DNA of 64,000 nt, taken from positions 1,860,001 to 1,924,000 of the forward strand of contig NZ_CP070968.1 of the NCBI RefSeq assembly GCF_017086445.1. Reading direction: 5' to 3'. The notes under the pieces were generated by a model. It was given only the letters and a program-made list of their open reading frames with translations. It was not told where the DNA came from and searched no databases. Of the stretch, positions 52,978 through 61,208 are shown piece by piece. Every line of letters starts with the position of its first letter. Within the stretch, counting starts at the first letter, position 1. A program made the translations under genes and the position numbers. Source of the DNA: Brevundimonas fontaquae (GTDB lineage Bacteria; Pseudomonadota; Alphaproteobacteria; Caulobacterales; Caulobacteraceae).

Positions 52978-54045
52978 TCAACGGGCGGCGCGCCGCCTCT
53001 CCAACATCAGGGCGACCGCGAGGCCCCCTGCGCCCAGACCGGCCATGATCGCCCAGGCGGCGATGACGGTCGGGGTGAATTGGCCGCGCCAGATCACGGC
53101 CTGATAGGCCTCGATCGCCCAGGCGTGGGGCGTGATCCAGCCAAGCTCACGAAAGGCCTCGGGCATCAAAAAGCGCGGCGCCATCGACCCGCCCAACGCC
53201 GCCAGCAACAGCACCACGAAGGTCGTCAGCGGCTGGGCCTGTTCGCGCGATCGACACGCCGCCGTCAGCGCCAGGGCCAGGCCGGCGGCGCAGAAACCGA
53301 CCGTCAACGCGGTGATCACAGCCGCCGCCATCTGCCAAGGCTCCAGGGCGGGCAGCTTGACCCAGGCGGCGACGAAGACCGCCGCCGACTGCATCACGCC
53401 CACCGCCGTCAGCCAGACGGCCCGCCCGCCAAGGATGGGCGAAAGGCCGCCGCGCGCCAGGGCCAGGCGTGACTGCAGGCCGGATCGTCGCTCGTCCAGC
53501 CCGCCCATGGCCCCGTGCATGGCGGCGAAGAAGACGAACATGACGCTGACCGCGCCCGCATAATAGGTCGCCTGCACATCACCCTGAGGCCCGATCTGCA
53601 GGGTCTGAACGCGCGGCGTGGGTCGTGCGATCTGCCCCGACAAGGCGGCGGCCATCGGCTCCAGCCGCGCCTGAAGCGCCGACGCCGCCACGTCCCGGCC
53701 GGCGGCGGAAACGATCACCAGCTTCGGCGGTCCCAGCGTCGAGGGACGGATCAGTATGCCCGCGTCGGCGCGACCGTCGATGACGGCGCGGTCGAAGGCC
53801 TCGCGATCGTCGACGATGCGAAGGCGCGCGCCCATTTCCTTCGACACCGCCTCGCGGATCGCCGCCGTCGCGGGCGTGCGCGACGCCTCGTGCAGCACGA
53901 CGGTCGTGTCGATGTCGCCGCGCGCGCCCGCGCCGAAGATCGCCGCGAACAGCAGATAGACCAGGGGCGGCAACAGCAGAGTCAGGATCACGCCTGCGCG
54001 GTCGCGCCAAAACCCTCTCGCCCAGGCACCCGTCACCGCCATCAT
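52978..54045 (-). CDS. ABC-2 type transporter permease
   Basis: A 355-aa membrane protein: one N-terminal helix (GVILTLLLPPLVYLLFAAIFGAG), a soluble periplasmic region of about 150 residues (TTVVLHEASRTPATAAIREAV...), then five helices including VSVMFVFFAAMHGAMGGLDERRSG and FVVLLLAALGGSMAPRFLMPEAF, the ABC-2/YhgE-like layout of exporters. The ATG overlaps the ATPase stop (ATGA), so both form one transporter, downstream of crtE. Substrate unknown; a hydrophobic or isoprenoid cargo is a guess from the location. Confidence 0.87.
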   Translation of the reverse strand: MMAVTGAWARGFWRDRAGVILTLLLPPLVYLLFAAIFGAGARGDIDTTVVLHEASRTPATAAIREAVSKEMGARLRIVDDREAFDRAVIDGRADAGILIRPSTLGPPKLVIVSAAGRDVAASALQARLEPMAAALSGQIARPTPRVQTLQIGPQGDVQATYYAGAVSVMFVFFAAMHGAMGGLDERRSGLQSRLALARGGLSPILGGRAVWLTAVGVMQSAAVFVAAWVKLPALEPWQMAAAVITALTVGFCAAGLALALTAACRSREQAQPLTTFVVLLLAALGGSMAPRFLMPEAFRELGWITPHAWAIEAYQAVIWRGQFTPTVIAAWAIMAGLGAGGLAVALMLERRRAAR

Positions 54046-54959
54046 GACGGAGCCTGCGACAGTTGCGCGACCAGATCGTCCAGTCCGGGGCGGCGCACGG
54101 CGACCTCGCCATCCTCGCCATCGACGACGGCGGCCAGCATCTGGGCGATTGCTAACGCGTCCTCGCAGAGCCGCCGCCACTCCAGCCCGTCCTCGGACGC
54201 GCTCAGCCCCGCCTGGGCGAACCATTGGGCGGCAAGGTCTGACGCCGGTCGGGTCAGGCGAATGCTGAGCAGTCGGGCTGAGCCGAACGCGCGATGAAGC
54301 AGGGCGTTCGGCGCGCCTTCCGCCAGAAGTCGCCCCTGCGCCAGGACGCCGATCCTGTCGGCCGTATCGGCGACGAAGATGGCGTCGTGACTGATCAGCA
54401 GGCAGCCGGCGCCGGCTTTTGCGGTTTCGCGCAGTGCGATTGACAGGACGCCGCGGGTCGCCGCATCCACCCCTTCCGTCGGTTCGTCGGCGATCAGCAG
54501 CCGCGGTTGCCCCACCAGGGCGGCGCTGAGGTTGGCGCGCCGCTTCCAGCCGCCCGACAGGGTGCGCACCGGCTGATCCGCGCGCGGGCCGCAGCCGGTC
54601 AGGTCGAGCGCGCGGTTCACCGCCGCGCTGCGATCACGCTTGGGCACGCCGCATAGCCGGGCCGTCACATCGACGTTCTCGCGCGGCGACAGGGCCGGGA
54701 ACAGGGCGCTGTCCTGCGGCGCCAGCCCGATGCGCCCGCGTGGTCCGCCGCCTTCGCCCAGGACGACACGCCCGCGCCGAGCAAGCAGCAGCCCTGAGGC
54801 GACACGCGCCACCGTGGACTTGCCCGCGCCATTCGCCCCGAGCAGGGCATAGACCTCGCCCGCAGCGATGCTCAGGCTGAAGTCACGCAGCACAGGTCGG
54901 CCGTCGTAGCCCGCATCGATCCCGCTCAGCGACAAGGCCGGCGCGATGTCAGACCCCAA
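54042..54959 (-). CDS. ABC transporter ATP-binding protein
   Basis: About 305 aa. Walker A GANGAGKST (about residues 41-49), Q-loop LAPQDSALFPALSPREN, signature LSGGWKRR, Walker B LLIADEPTEG and the H-loop ISHDAIF are all intact; the C-terminal 90 residues are a DrrA/CcmA-like extension. No ATG fits: TTG 54959, overlapping the crtE 3' end, is my choice, with TTG 54935 as alternative. The reading frame above this is a shadow of crtE. Translation is evidently coupled to crtE. Confidence 0.88.
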   Translation of the reverse strand: MGSDIAPALSLSGIDAGYDGRPVLRDFSLSIAAGEVYALLGANGAGKSTVARVASGLLLARRGRVVLGEGGGPRGRIGLAPQDSALFPALSPRENVDVTARLCGVPKRDRSAAVNRALDLTGCGPRADQPVRTLSGGWKRRANLSAALVGQPRLLIADEPTEGVDAATRGVLSIALRETAKAGAGCLLISHDAIFVADTADRIGVLAQGRLLAEGAPNALLHRAFGSARLLSIRLTRPASDLAAQWFAQAGLSASEDGLEWRRLCEDALAIAQMLAAVVDGEDGEVAVRRPGLDDLVAQLSQAPS

Positions 54960-55845
54960 GTTCGGCCTGCTGGAATAGGTCCAAGACGTAGAGGGCCAGG
55001 GGGCTGTCATGGCCGACGGCCTCGACCGCCTTGGCCAAGGATTGCCGCACCGCCGCGCGGGTCCGGCATTCGCCCCACAAATCGACGAAGGTGGTGGTGT
55101 CGTCGTCCTGACCCACGTCCTTGCCGACGGCGTCCACGGTCGAACAGACATCCAGCAGATCGTCGCAAAGCTGGAAGGCGAAGCCGATCGCCTCGCCGAA
55201 GATCGACAGCCGCGCCAGATCCTGCGCATCGCCGCCGCCGAGCAGACCGCCGCCGTGCACGGTGGCGACGAACAGGGCGCCGGTTTTCAAATCGTTGATC
55301 TGGCGCAAGGCGGTTTCGTCGCGATCCCGCGCGTTGTCGCGCAGGTCGCGCATCTGACCCTCGGACAAACCGTCGAATCCGATCGCCTGCGTCAAAAGGT
55401 CCAGGGCAGCCAGACGCGTTTCCGCCGGCGCCGGGGTCTGTAGCACCAGACGCGTCGCCTGGTTCAGCAGGGCTACGGCCGCCAGAACCGCCGTATCCTC
55501 GCCGTGGCGACGATGCAGGGTCGGCTGGCCCCGACGCAGCGAGGCGTCGTCCATGCACGGCAGATCGTCCAGAACCAGTGATGCGGCATGAACCATTTCC
55601 AGCGCGCAGGCATAGTCCAGGGCGTCTTCCGGATCGCCGCCGACATGCGCCGCCGCCAGCATGGCCAGCACCGGCCGGACCCGCTTTCCCTGTCCCAGCA
55701 AGGCCTCGCGGGCCGCTGTGGACAGCAGGCCGCCATGCGCGGGCGCGACCTCGGCCAGGTGCGCCTGAACCTGCAGACGCAGATCGTCGGGGTCGCACGA
55801 TGCGTCCGCCAGGGGCGGTTGGCGCCGGATGCCGACGATCGCCAT
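54949..55845 (-). CDS. crtE: Geranylgeranyl diphosphate synthase
   Basis: A 298-aa trans-prenyltransferase. GQGKRVRPVLAMLAA, DDLPCMDDASLRRGQPTLHR (first Asp-rich motif), DLKTGALFVATV and FQLCDDLLDVC (second Asp-rich motif) are clear. It makes the C20 precursor for crtB. ATG 55845 has GGGAG about 8 nt upstream. Divergent from idi and followed directly by the ABC ATPase. Confidence 0.94.
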   Translation of the reverse strand: MAIVGIRRQPPLADASCDPDDLRLQVQAHLAEVAPAHGGLLSTAAREALLGQGKRVRPVLAMLAAAHVGGDPEDALDYACALEMVHAASLVLDDLPCMDDASLRRGQPTLHRRHGEDTAVLAAVALLNQATRLVLQTPAPAETRLAALDLLTQAIGFDGLSEGQMRDLRDNARDRDETALRQINDLKTGALFVATVHGGGLLGGGDAQDLARLSIFGEAIGFAFQLCDDLLDVCSTVDAVGKDVGQDDDTTTFVDLWGECRTRAAVRQSLAKAVEAVGHDSPLALYVLDLFQQAELGV

Positions 55846-55898
55846 ACAGATCTCCCATACTCGCCGGCGTCGCGTTGCGACCACGCGCCGAACCTTTA

Positions 55899-55916
55899 TG
55901 ATGCCATACGGCATCA
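55899..55916. promoter_or_regulatory. Inverted repeat between crtE and idi
   Basis: TGATGCC-ATAC-GGCATCA, perfect 7-bp arms with a 4-nt centre, in the 109-nt divergent gap. It differs from the crtW-crtY repeat, so one shared operator is not supported. Confidence 0.45.
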
Positions 55917-55954
55917 CGACTGCGTCGGATGCAACCCGCCAGGAGCCGTTTGCG

Positions 55955-56998
55955 ATGTCCACCGACGCCGATGCCTTGATCCGGCGCAAGGACGAACACA
56001 TCGACCACGTGCGGGCTGGGCGAGGCGTCAGCCAGACGACCTCGGGTCTGGACGCCGTCCGTTTTGTTCACGACGCCCTGCCGGATATCGATCATGACGC
56101 CATCGATCTGGCGACGCGCTTTCTGGGGCGACGGGTCGCCTTGCCGTTCCTGATCAGTTCGATGACCGGCGGGCCGTCGCGGGCCGAGGCGATCAATACG
56201 CGGTTGGCCGAGGCGGCCCAGGCCCTGGGCGTCGTTCTGGCTGTCGGCTCACAGCGTGTGGCGCTGGAGACGGAAGGTGGTGTGGGTTTGGGACTGGATC
56301 TGCGACGCCGCGCCCCCGATGCGATGATTTTAGCCAACCTGGGCGCCGTGCAGTTTGCCCTGGGCTATGGCGTCGACGAGGCGCGGCGGGCCATGGAGAT
56401 GATCGGCGCCGACGCCCTGATCCTTCATCTCAATCCATTGCAGGAAGGCATTCAGCCCGAGGGCGATCGAGACTGGCGCGGCGTGGCGCAAGGCATCGAA
56501 CAGGTCGCGGCGGCTTTCCCGGGTCGTCTGATCGTCAAGGAGACCGGCGCCGGCCTGTCGGGCGCGGTGGCGCGCCGCTTGGCGGACATGGGCGTCGCCG
56601 CGCTGGACGTGGCCGGAGCGGGGGGCACCAACTGGGGCCTGATCGAGGGCGCGCGAGCCACGGGCGGTCGGGCGGAAGCGCTGGCCGCACCCTTCGCCGG
56701 CTGGGGCGTACCGACGGCGCGCAGCCTGCTAGACTGCGCCGAGGCCGCGCCGGAACTGGATCTGATGGGGTCGGGCGGCATCCGCGACGGGCTGGATGCA
56801 GCGCGCGCGATCCGGCTAGGCGCTTGCCTAGTCGGTCAGGCGGCCGGGGTGCTCGAGGCGGCGCTGACCTCGACCGAGGCGGTGGTGGATCATCTGGACC
56901 TGATGGCGGCCCAGCTGCGACTGGCCTGTTTCTGCACCGGATCGGCGGACCTCGCCGCCCTGGCTCAGGCTCCGTTGCTGGATGAGCCGCGTTTCTGA
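55955..56998 (+). CDS. idi: Isopentenyl-diphosphate delta-isomerase, type 2 (FMN)
   Basis: A 347-aa FMN/NADPH-dependent TIM-barrel isomerase interconverting IPP and DMAPP. IRRKDEHIDHVRAG at residue 8, LPFLISSMTGGPSRAEAIN, LAVGSQRVAL, HLNPLQEGIQPEGDRDW, VKETGAGLS and MGSGGIRDGLDAARAI fit the type-2 family. The start is ATG 55955 with AGGAG 9 nt upstream. Its 3' end overlaps the convergent crtZ by 34 nt. Confidence 0.95.
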   Translation: MSTDADALIRRKDEHIDHVRAGRGVSQTTSGLDAVRFVHDALPDIDHDAIDLATRFLGRRVALPFLISSMTGGPSRAEAINTRLAEAAQALGVVLAVGSQRVALETEGGVGLGLDLRRRAPDAMILANLGAVQFALGYGVDEARRAMEMIGADALILHLNPLQEGIQPEGDRDWRGVAQGIEQVAAAFPGRLIVKETGAGLSGAVARRLADMGVAALDVAGAGGTNWGLIEGARATGGRAEALAAPFAGWGVPTARSLLDCAEAAPELDLMGSGGIRDGLDAARAIRLGACLVGQAAGVLEAALTSTEAVVDHLDLMAAQLRLACFCTGSADLAALAQAPLLDEPRF

Positions 56999-57450
56999 GA
57001 CAGTTCGGCCTTCAGCGCGCGCGCCGACCGCACCCATAGGAAGCCGAACGACACGCAGCCCTCGCGCGTCCGCACCGCATGATGCAGCCTATGCGCCTGA
57101 ATGCGGCGCGTCCAAAACCCCGAGCGCCCCGCGATCCCCGTCGGGAAACGGCGATGCACCAGCCCGTCGTGAAAGAAGAAATAGATCAGTCCATAGGCTG
57201 TGACACCCAGGCCGATCGGCAGTGCCCAGGGCCAGACGTGCAGGCCCAAGGCGACGAAGACGATGGCCGGGGCGGCGAACACCACGGCGAACAGGTCGTT
57301 CTTCTCCAGCACGTCGTCGTGCGGCTCGTGATGGCTGCGGTGCCAGGTCCACAGCAGGCCGTGCATGACATAGCGATGCATCGCCCAGGCGAAGACCTCC
57401 ATCCCCAGGAAGGTAGCGAGGAACAGCAGGATCATCGTCGGCCAGGACAT
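56965..57450 (-). CDS. crtZ: Beta-carotene 3,3'-hydroxylase
   Basis: A 161-aa membrane di-iron hydroxylase. His motifs: HRYVMHG, HRSHHEPHDD, FFHDGLVHRRFP and AHRLHHAVRTREGCVSFGFLW. It hydroxylates C3/C3' of beta-ionone rings; with crtW it gives astaxanthin. Start at MSWPTMILL; an upstream in-frame ATG (57486) adds 12 unlikely residues. The last 33 or so bases are also the end of idi on the other strand. Confidence 0.95.
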   Translation of the reverse strand: MSWPTMILLFLATFLGMEVFAWAMHRYVMHGLLWTWHRSHHEPHDDVLEKNDLFAVVFAAPAIVFVALGLHVWPWALPIGLGVTAYGLIYFFFHDGLVHRRFPTGIAGRSGFWTRRIQAHRLHHAVRTREGCVSFGFLWVRSARALKAELSQKRGSSSNGA

Positions 57451-57524
57451 GACCGCATCATAGGCGCTTTCAGCCCTGCGCGTCACGACTTGACCCGGCG
57501 TGACGTTTCGCCGTCTGTGCGCCC

Positions 57525-58274
57525 ATGTTGAAGGACCTGTTCGTCACCACCCTCGCGCTCAGCCTGATCATCGGCGTCCGCTACCTACTGGTCGGCGTTG
57601 TGACCCATGGCTTGCTGTGGGGCGGTGCAGGACGGGGACGTCAGCTGAACCACAGGCCGCCAGTGGCGAAACGCGTCCGCGCCGAAATCATCGCGTCCCT
57701 GATCGCGTGCCCGATCTACGCCTTGCCGGCCGCATTCGTCATCGAACTCTGGAAGCGCGGCGGGACGGCGATCTACGACGATATCCATGCCTGGCCGGTG
57801 TGGTGGCTGCCCGCCAGCTTCATCGTCTATATGCTGGCGCACGACGCCTTCTACTATTGGGTCCACCGCGGGCTGCACCACCCGCGCATCTTCCCCTGGG
57901 CCCACGCCGAACACCACCGGTCGCGCGATCCCAGCGCCTTCGCCTCCTTCGCTTTTGATCCGGCCGAGGCGATCGCCACGGCCTGGTTCCTGCCGGCCCT
58001 GACCCTCTTCATCCCTATTCACTGGGGCGTAGCTCTGGCGCTGCTGACCCTGATGACCGCCACGGCCGTGCTGAATCACGCGGGTCGGGAGGTCTGGCCC
58101 GCGTCCTGGCTGAAACGCGCCCCCCTGTGCTGGATGATCACCGCCACCCACCACGACGCGCACCACAAACGTTTCAACGGCAACTATGGCCTCTACTTCC
58201 AGATGTGGGACCGATGGGCAGGCAGCGAGATTTCACAGCTAGATCGGCCATCGCCGCGAAACCCTCTCACTTGA
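57525..58274 (+). CDS. crtG: Fatty-acid-hydroxylase superfamily protein, probable 2,2'-beta-ionone-ring hydroxylase
   Basis: A 249-aa membrane protein with four or five helices and the sterol-desaturase/fatty-acid-hydroxylase His clusters: HDAFYYWVHRGLHH, HAEHHRSRDPSAFASF and HHDAHHKRFNGNYG. In Brevundimonas carotenoid clusters the gene next to crtZ encodes CrtG, which adds hydroxyls at C2/C2' to give 2-hydroxy-astaxanthins. The assignment rests on family and position; another membrane lipid hydroxylase is possible. Start ATG 57525. Confidence 0.75.
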   Translation: MLKDLFVTTLALSLIIGVRYLLVGVVTHGLLWGGAGRGRQLNHRPPVAKRVRAEIIASLIACPIYALPAAFVIELWKRGGTAIYDDIHAWPVWWLPASFIVYMLAHDAFYYWVHRGLHHPRIFPWAHAEHHRSRDPSAFASFAFDPAEAIATAWFLPALTLFIPIHWGVALALLTLMTATAVLNHAGREVWPASWLKRAPLCWMITATHHDAHHKRFNGNYGLYFQMWDRWAGSEISQLDRPSPRNPLT

Positions 58275-58349
58275 AGACGGTGACGACCTTCACCGCCTCG
58301 CCGCGGGGCGATCTGACGCAAACCTGACCCAGCCATAGCCCCAAACACA

Positions 58350-58385
58350 ACACGACCCGCAGGCGACTGCGGGCCGTGTCCTTTT
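58350..58385 (+). terminator. Intrinsic terminator after crtG
   Basis: A 13-bp stem with one mismatch, ACACGACCCGCAG / CTGCGGGCCGTGT, with a GCGA loop is followed by CCTTTT. It lies between convergent crtG and the MFS gene and may serve mainly the plus strand. Confidence 0.8.
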
Positions 58386-58402
58386 GTGAATGATCCGAAG
58401 GA

Positions 58403-59755
58403 TCAGGCCGTCTTGGCGCGGTCCTTGTCGGAGGAGCTGCGGGCCAGTTCGCGGTTAAGCCACAGGGCCAAGAGGGTGCAGACGGCGCCCGACAGCAGAT
58501 AGGCGCCGGCGGCGATCAGACCGAACTGGCTGGAGATCCACAGGGCCGCCAGGGGCGCAAATCCGGCGCCGAACAACCAGGCCAGGTCTGAGGTCAGGGC
58601 CGAGGAGGTATAGCGGTTGGTCAGGCTGAAGCTGGAGGCCACCGGGCCCGAGGCCTGGCCGAACGACAGGCCCAGCAGGATGAAGCCGGAGATCATGAAG
58701 GTCAGCTCGCCGACCGGGCCGCCGTTCAGCAGCTGCGGCGCAAAGCCCGAGAAGGCGGCGATGCCGGCGGCCGTGATGGCCAGCAACGTGCGGCGGCCGT
58801 AGCGGTCGGCCAGAATGCCCGAAGCCAGGATGGCCAGCAGGCCAAAGACGGCGCCGACCATTTCGATCAGCAGGAAGCGGACCGGCGTTTCCTTGGTGAA
58901 CAGGAACACCCACGACAGCGGGAAGACGGTGACCATGTGGAACATGGCGAAGCTGGCGAGCGGGGCGAAGGCGCCGATGGCGATCTTGGGGCCTTCGTCG
59001 CGCAGGGCCTGACTGATCGGCGTGGGCTGAAGCTCGCGCGTCTCGAACAGCTTCTGGAAGGCCGGCGTCACCACGATGCGCAGACGGGCGAACAGGGCCA
59101 CGACGTTGATCGCGAAGGCCACGAAGAACGGATAGCGCCAGCCCCAATCCAGGAAATCGGGCGCCGAGAGCGTGTTCAGGAAGAAGGCGAACAGCGCCGA
59201 GGCCACCAGCAGGCCGATGGGCGCGCCGAGTTGCGGGATCATGGCGTACCAGCCGCGCTTCTTCTCGGGCGCGTTCAGCGCGAGCAGCGAGGCCAGACCG
59301 TCCCAGGTGCCGCCCAAGGCGACGCCTTGGCCGATACGGGTCAGGGCCAGCAGCACCGGAGCCCACATGCCGATGCTTTCATATCCGGGGATGAAGGCGA
59401 CCGACACGGTGGAGGTGCCCAGCAGCAGCAGGGCGGTCGTCAGCTTCGCGCCGCGCCCGAACTTGCGGTCGATGGCGATGAACAGGACCGTGCCCAGCGG
59501 ACGGAACAGGAAGGCCAGGGCGAAGACGGCGAAGGAGAGCAGGGTGCCGCCCACCGCGCCCGCATAGGGGAAGATCAACTGCGGGAAAACGACCACCGAG
59601 GCGATGGCGTAAACAAAGAAGTCGAAAAACTCGGAAGTTCGGCCGATAATGACGCCGATGGCGATCTCGCCGGCGTCAACCTTGCCATGACCCGTGTGAA
59701 GGGCGGCGGCGTCGCGTTCCAGCGACTCTGACGAAGGGGTCGTCGAGGCGGACAT
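58403..59755 (-). CDS. MFS transporter, metabolite:H+ symporter (MHS) type
   Basis: A 450-aa inner-membrane protein with 12 helices. GVIIGRTSEFFDFFVYAIASVVVFPQLIFP at residue 35, RPLGTVLFIAIDRKFGRGAKLTTALLLLG (loop 2-3 motif), RIGQGVALGGTWDGLASLLALNAPEKKRGWYA and GILADRYGRRTLL are typical of the MHS (ShiA/KgtP/ProP-like) branch. Substrates in that branch are organic acids and osmolytes; this one is unassigned. Start chosen at MSASTTPSS, as the longer frame above has no membrane-protein character. Divergent from cyoA. Confidence 0.85.
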   Translation of the reverse strand: MSASTTPSSESLERDAAALHTGHGKVDAGEIAIGVIIGRTSEFFDFFVYAIASVVVFPQLIFPYAGAVGGTLLSFAVFALAFLFRPLGTVLFIAIDRKFGRGAKLTTALLLLGTSTVSVAFIPGYESIGMWAPVLLALTRIGQGVALGGTWDGLASLLALNAPEKKRGWYAMIPQLGAPIGLLVASALFAFFLNTLSAPDFLDWGWRYPFFVAFAINVVALFARLRIVVTPAFQKLFETRELQPTPISQALRDEGPKIAIGAFAPLASFAMFHMVTVFPLSWVFLFTKETPVRFLLIEMVGAVFGLLAILASGILADRYGRRTLLAITAAGIAAFSGFAPQLLNGGPVGELTFMISGFILLGLSFGQASGPVASSFSLTNRYTSSALTSDLAWLFGAGFAPLAALWISSQFGLIAAGAYLLSGAVCTLLALWLNRELARSSSDKDRAKTA

Positions 59756-59855
59756 GGGCTTGGTCGCTCCGTGTGAGACTGAATTATCGGCCGTACGGCA
59801 GGTCGCCGCATTATGACCGCGCGGCCTTTGCGATGAAAGCGGCCTCAAGAGGATA

Positions 59856-59868
59856 GGACAGATTGTCC
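59856..59868 (+). repeat. Small inverted repeat beside the annotated cyoA start
   Basis: GGACA-GAT-TGTCC lies directly before the ATG at 59870, where a ribosome site would be expected. It may be chance, or a sign that the working start is the TTG at 59966. Confidence 0.25.
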
Positions 59869-59869
59869 A

Positions 59870-61195
59870 ATGTCGTTCCAGGTTGAAGCTGACTATCGGG
59901 CGCAGTTCGAACGCCAACCGTCGCGGCGCCTCCCGCTTGCCCGACGCTTTCCGATTGGACCCGCCTTGCGCCGTTTGCGTCTACTTTTGCTCGCGCCCGT
60001 CGTGGCCCTGCTGTCGGCCTGCAATCTGGTCGTGCTGAACCCTGCCGGCGACGTCGCCGCCCAGCAGGGCGATCTGCTGATGATCTCAACCCTGTTGATG
60101 CTGATCATCATCGTGCCGGTCATGGCGCTGATCGTGTTCTTCGCCTGGAAGTATCGGGCGTCGAACAAGGAGGCCGAGGCCGACTACCGTCCCGACTGGG
60201 ACCACTCCACGTCGTTGGAGCTAGTCATCTGGGCCGCGCCGCTGATGATCATCATCTGCCTGGGCGCCCTGACCTGGGCCGGCACGCACCTGCTGGACCC
60301 CTATCGTCCGATCGACCGGATCAAGCCGGGTCAGGCCGTCGAGGAAAGCGTGGAGCCGTTGCAGGTCAATGTCGTCGCGCTCGACTGGAAGTGGATGTTC
60401 ATCTACCCACAGTACGGCGTCGCCACGGTCAATGAGCTGGCCGCGCCGGTGGATCGCCCGATCCGTTTCCACATCACCTCATCCTCGGTGATGAACAGCT
60501 TCTACATTCCCGCCCTGGCCGGTCAAATCTACGCCATGCCTGGCATGGAGACGAAGCTGCACGCCGTCATCAACCGTCCGGGCGAATACGAAGGCTTCTC
60601 GGCCAACTATTCCGGCGACGGCTTCTCGCACATGCGCTTCGCGTTCCACGGTCTGGATCAGTCCGGGTTCGATCAATGGATCGCCGGCGTGCGCCAGGGC
60701 GGCCAGACGCTGGACCGCGACCGCTATCTGGAGCTGGAAAAGCCCAGCGAGAAGGTGCCGGTCATGCGCTTCTCCAACGTTGACGGCATGTTGTGGGACG
60801 CAATCCTCAACATGTGCGTCGAGCCGGGCAAGATGTGCATGGGCGAGATGATGGCCATCGACAAACAGGGTGGCCTGTCCATGGCGTCGGTGCGCAACAC
60901 CATGCCGCTGGTCTATGACAAATACGCCGGTCGCGGAAAATCGCCCGCCTACTTCGGCTCCAACGACAGCTACGTCATGACGATCTGCACCCCGCTGCAG
61001 GCCGAGGCGGCCGCCGCCGACCGCATGCGCCGCGCCGAACTGGATACGGTCGCCGGACCGACCAGCCTGGAGCGCCTGACCGGGCAGGGGTTGTCGCCCG
61101 GTCAAACTCCGATGGCCTCGCTGACGACGCTGGCCCGCAATCCCTTCGCCACGGGGCCGGTTCCGACCGACGTCCGTTCCGCCCCCAACGCCTGA
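59870..61195 (+). CDS. cyoA: Cytochrome bo ubiquinol oxidase subunit II
   Basis: A 441-aa lipoprotein subunit of the quinol oxidase. Lipobox LLSAC (Cys near residue 51), two membrane helices ([25 protein letters not shown] and [21 protein letters not shown]), then a cupredoxin domain ([46 protein letters not shown]). The Cu-A Cys/His ligands of cytochrome c oxidase are absent, as expected for a quinol oxidase. The signal would be more compact from a TTG at 59966 ([13 protein letters not shown]). First of cyoABCD. Confidence 0.94.
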   Translation: MSFQVEADYRAQFERQPSRRLPLARRFPIGPALRRLRLLLLAPVVALLSACNLVVLNPAGDVAAQQGDLLMISTLLMLIIIVPVMALIVFFAWKYRASNKEAEADYRPDWDHSTSLELVIWAAPLMIIICLGALTWAGTHLLDPYRPIDRIKPGQAVEESVEPLQVNVVALDWKWMFIYPQYGVATVNELAAPVDRPIRFHITSSSVMNSFYIPALAGQIYAMPGMETKLHAVINRPGEYEGFSANYSGDGFSHMRFAFHGLDQSGFDQWIAGVRQGGQTLDRDRYLELEKPSEKVPVMRFSNVDGMLWDAILNMCVEPGKMCMGEMMAIDKQGGLSMASVRNTMPLVYDKYAGRGKSPAYFGSNDSYVMTICTPLQAEAAAADRMRRAELDTVAGPTSLERLTGQGLSPGQTPMASLTTLARNPFATGPVPTDVRSAPNA

Positions 61196-61208
61196 GCGAA
61201 CACAGTCG

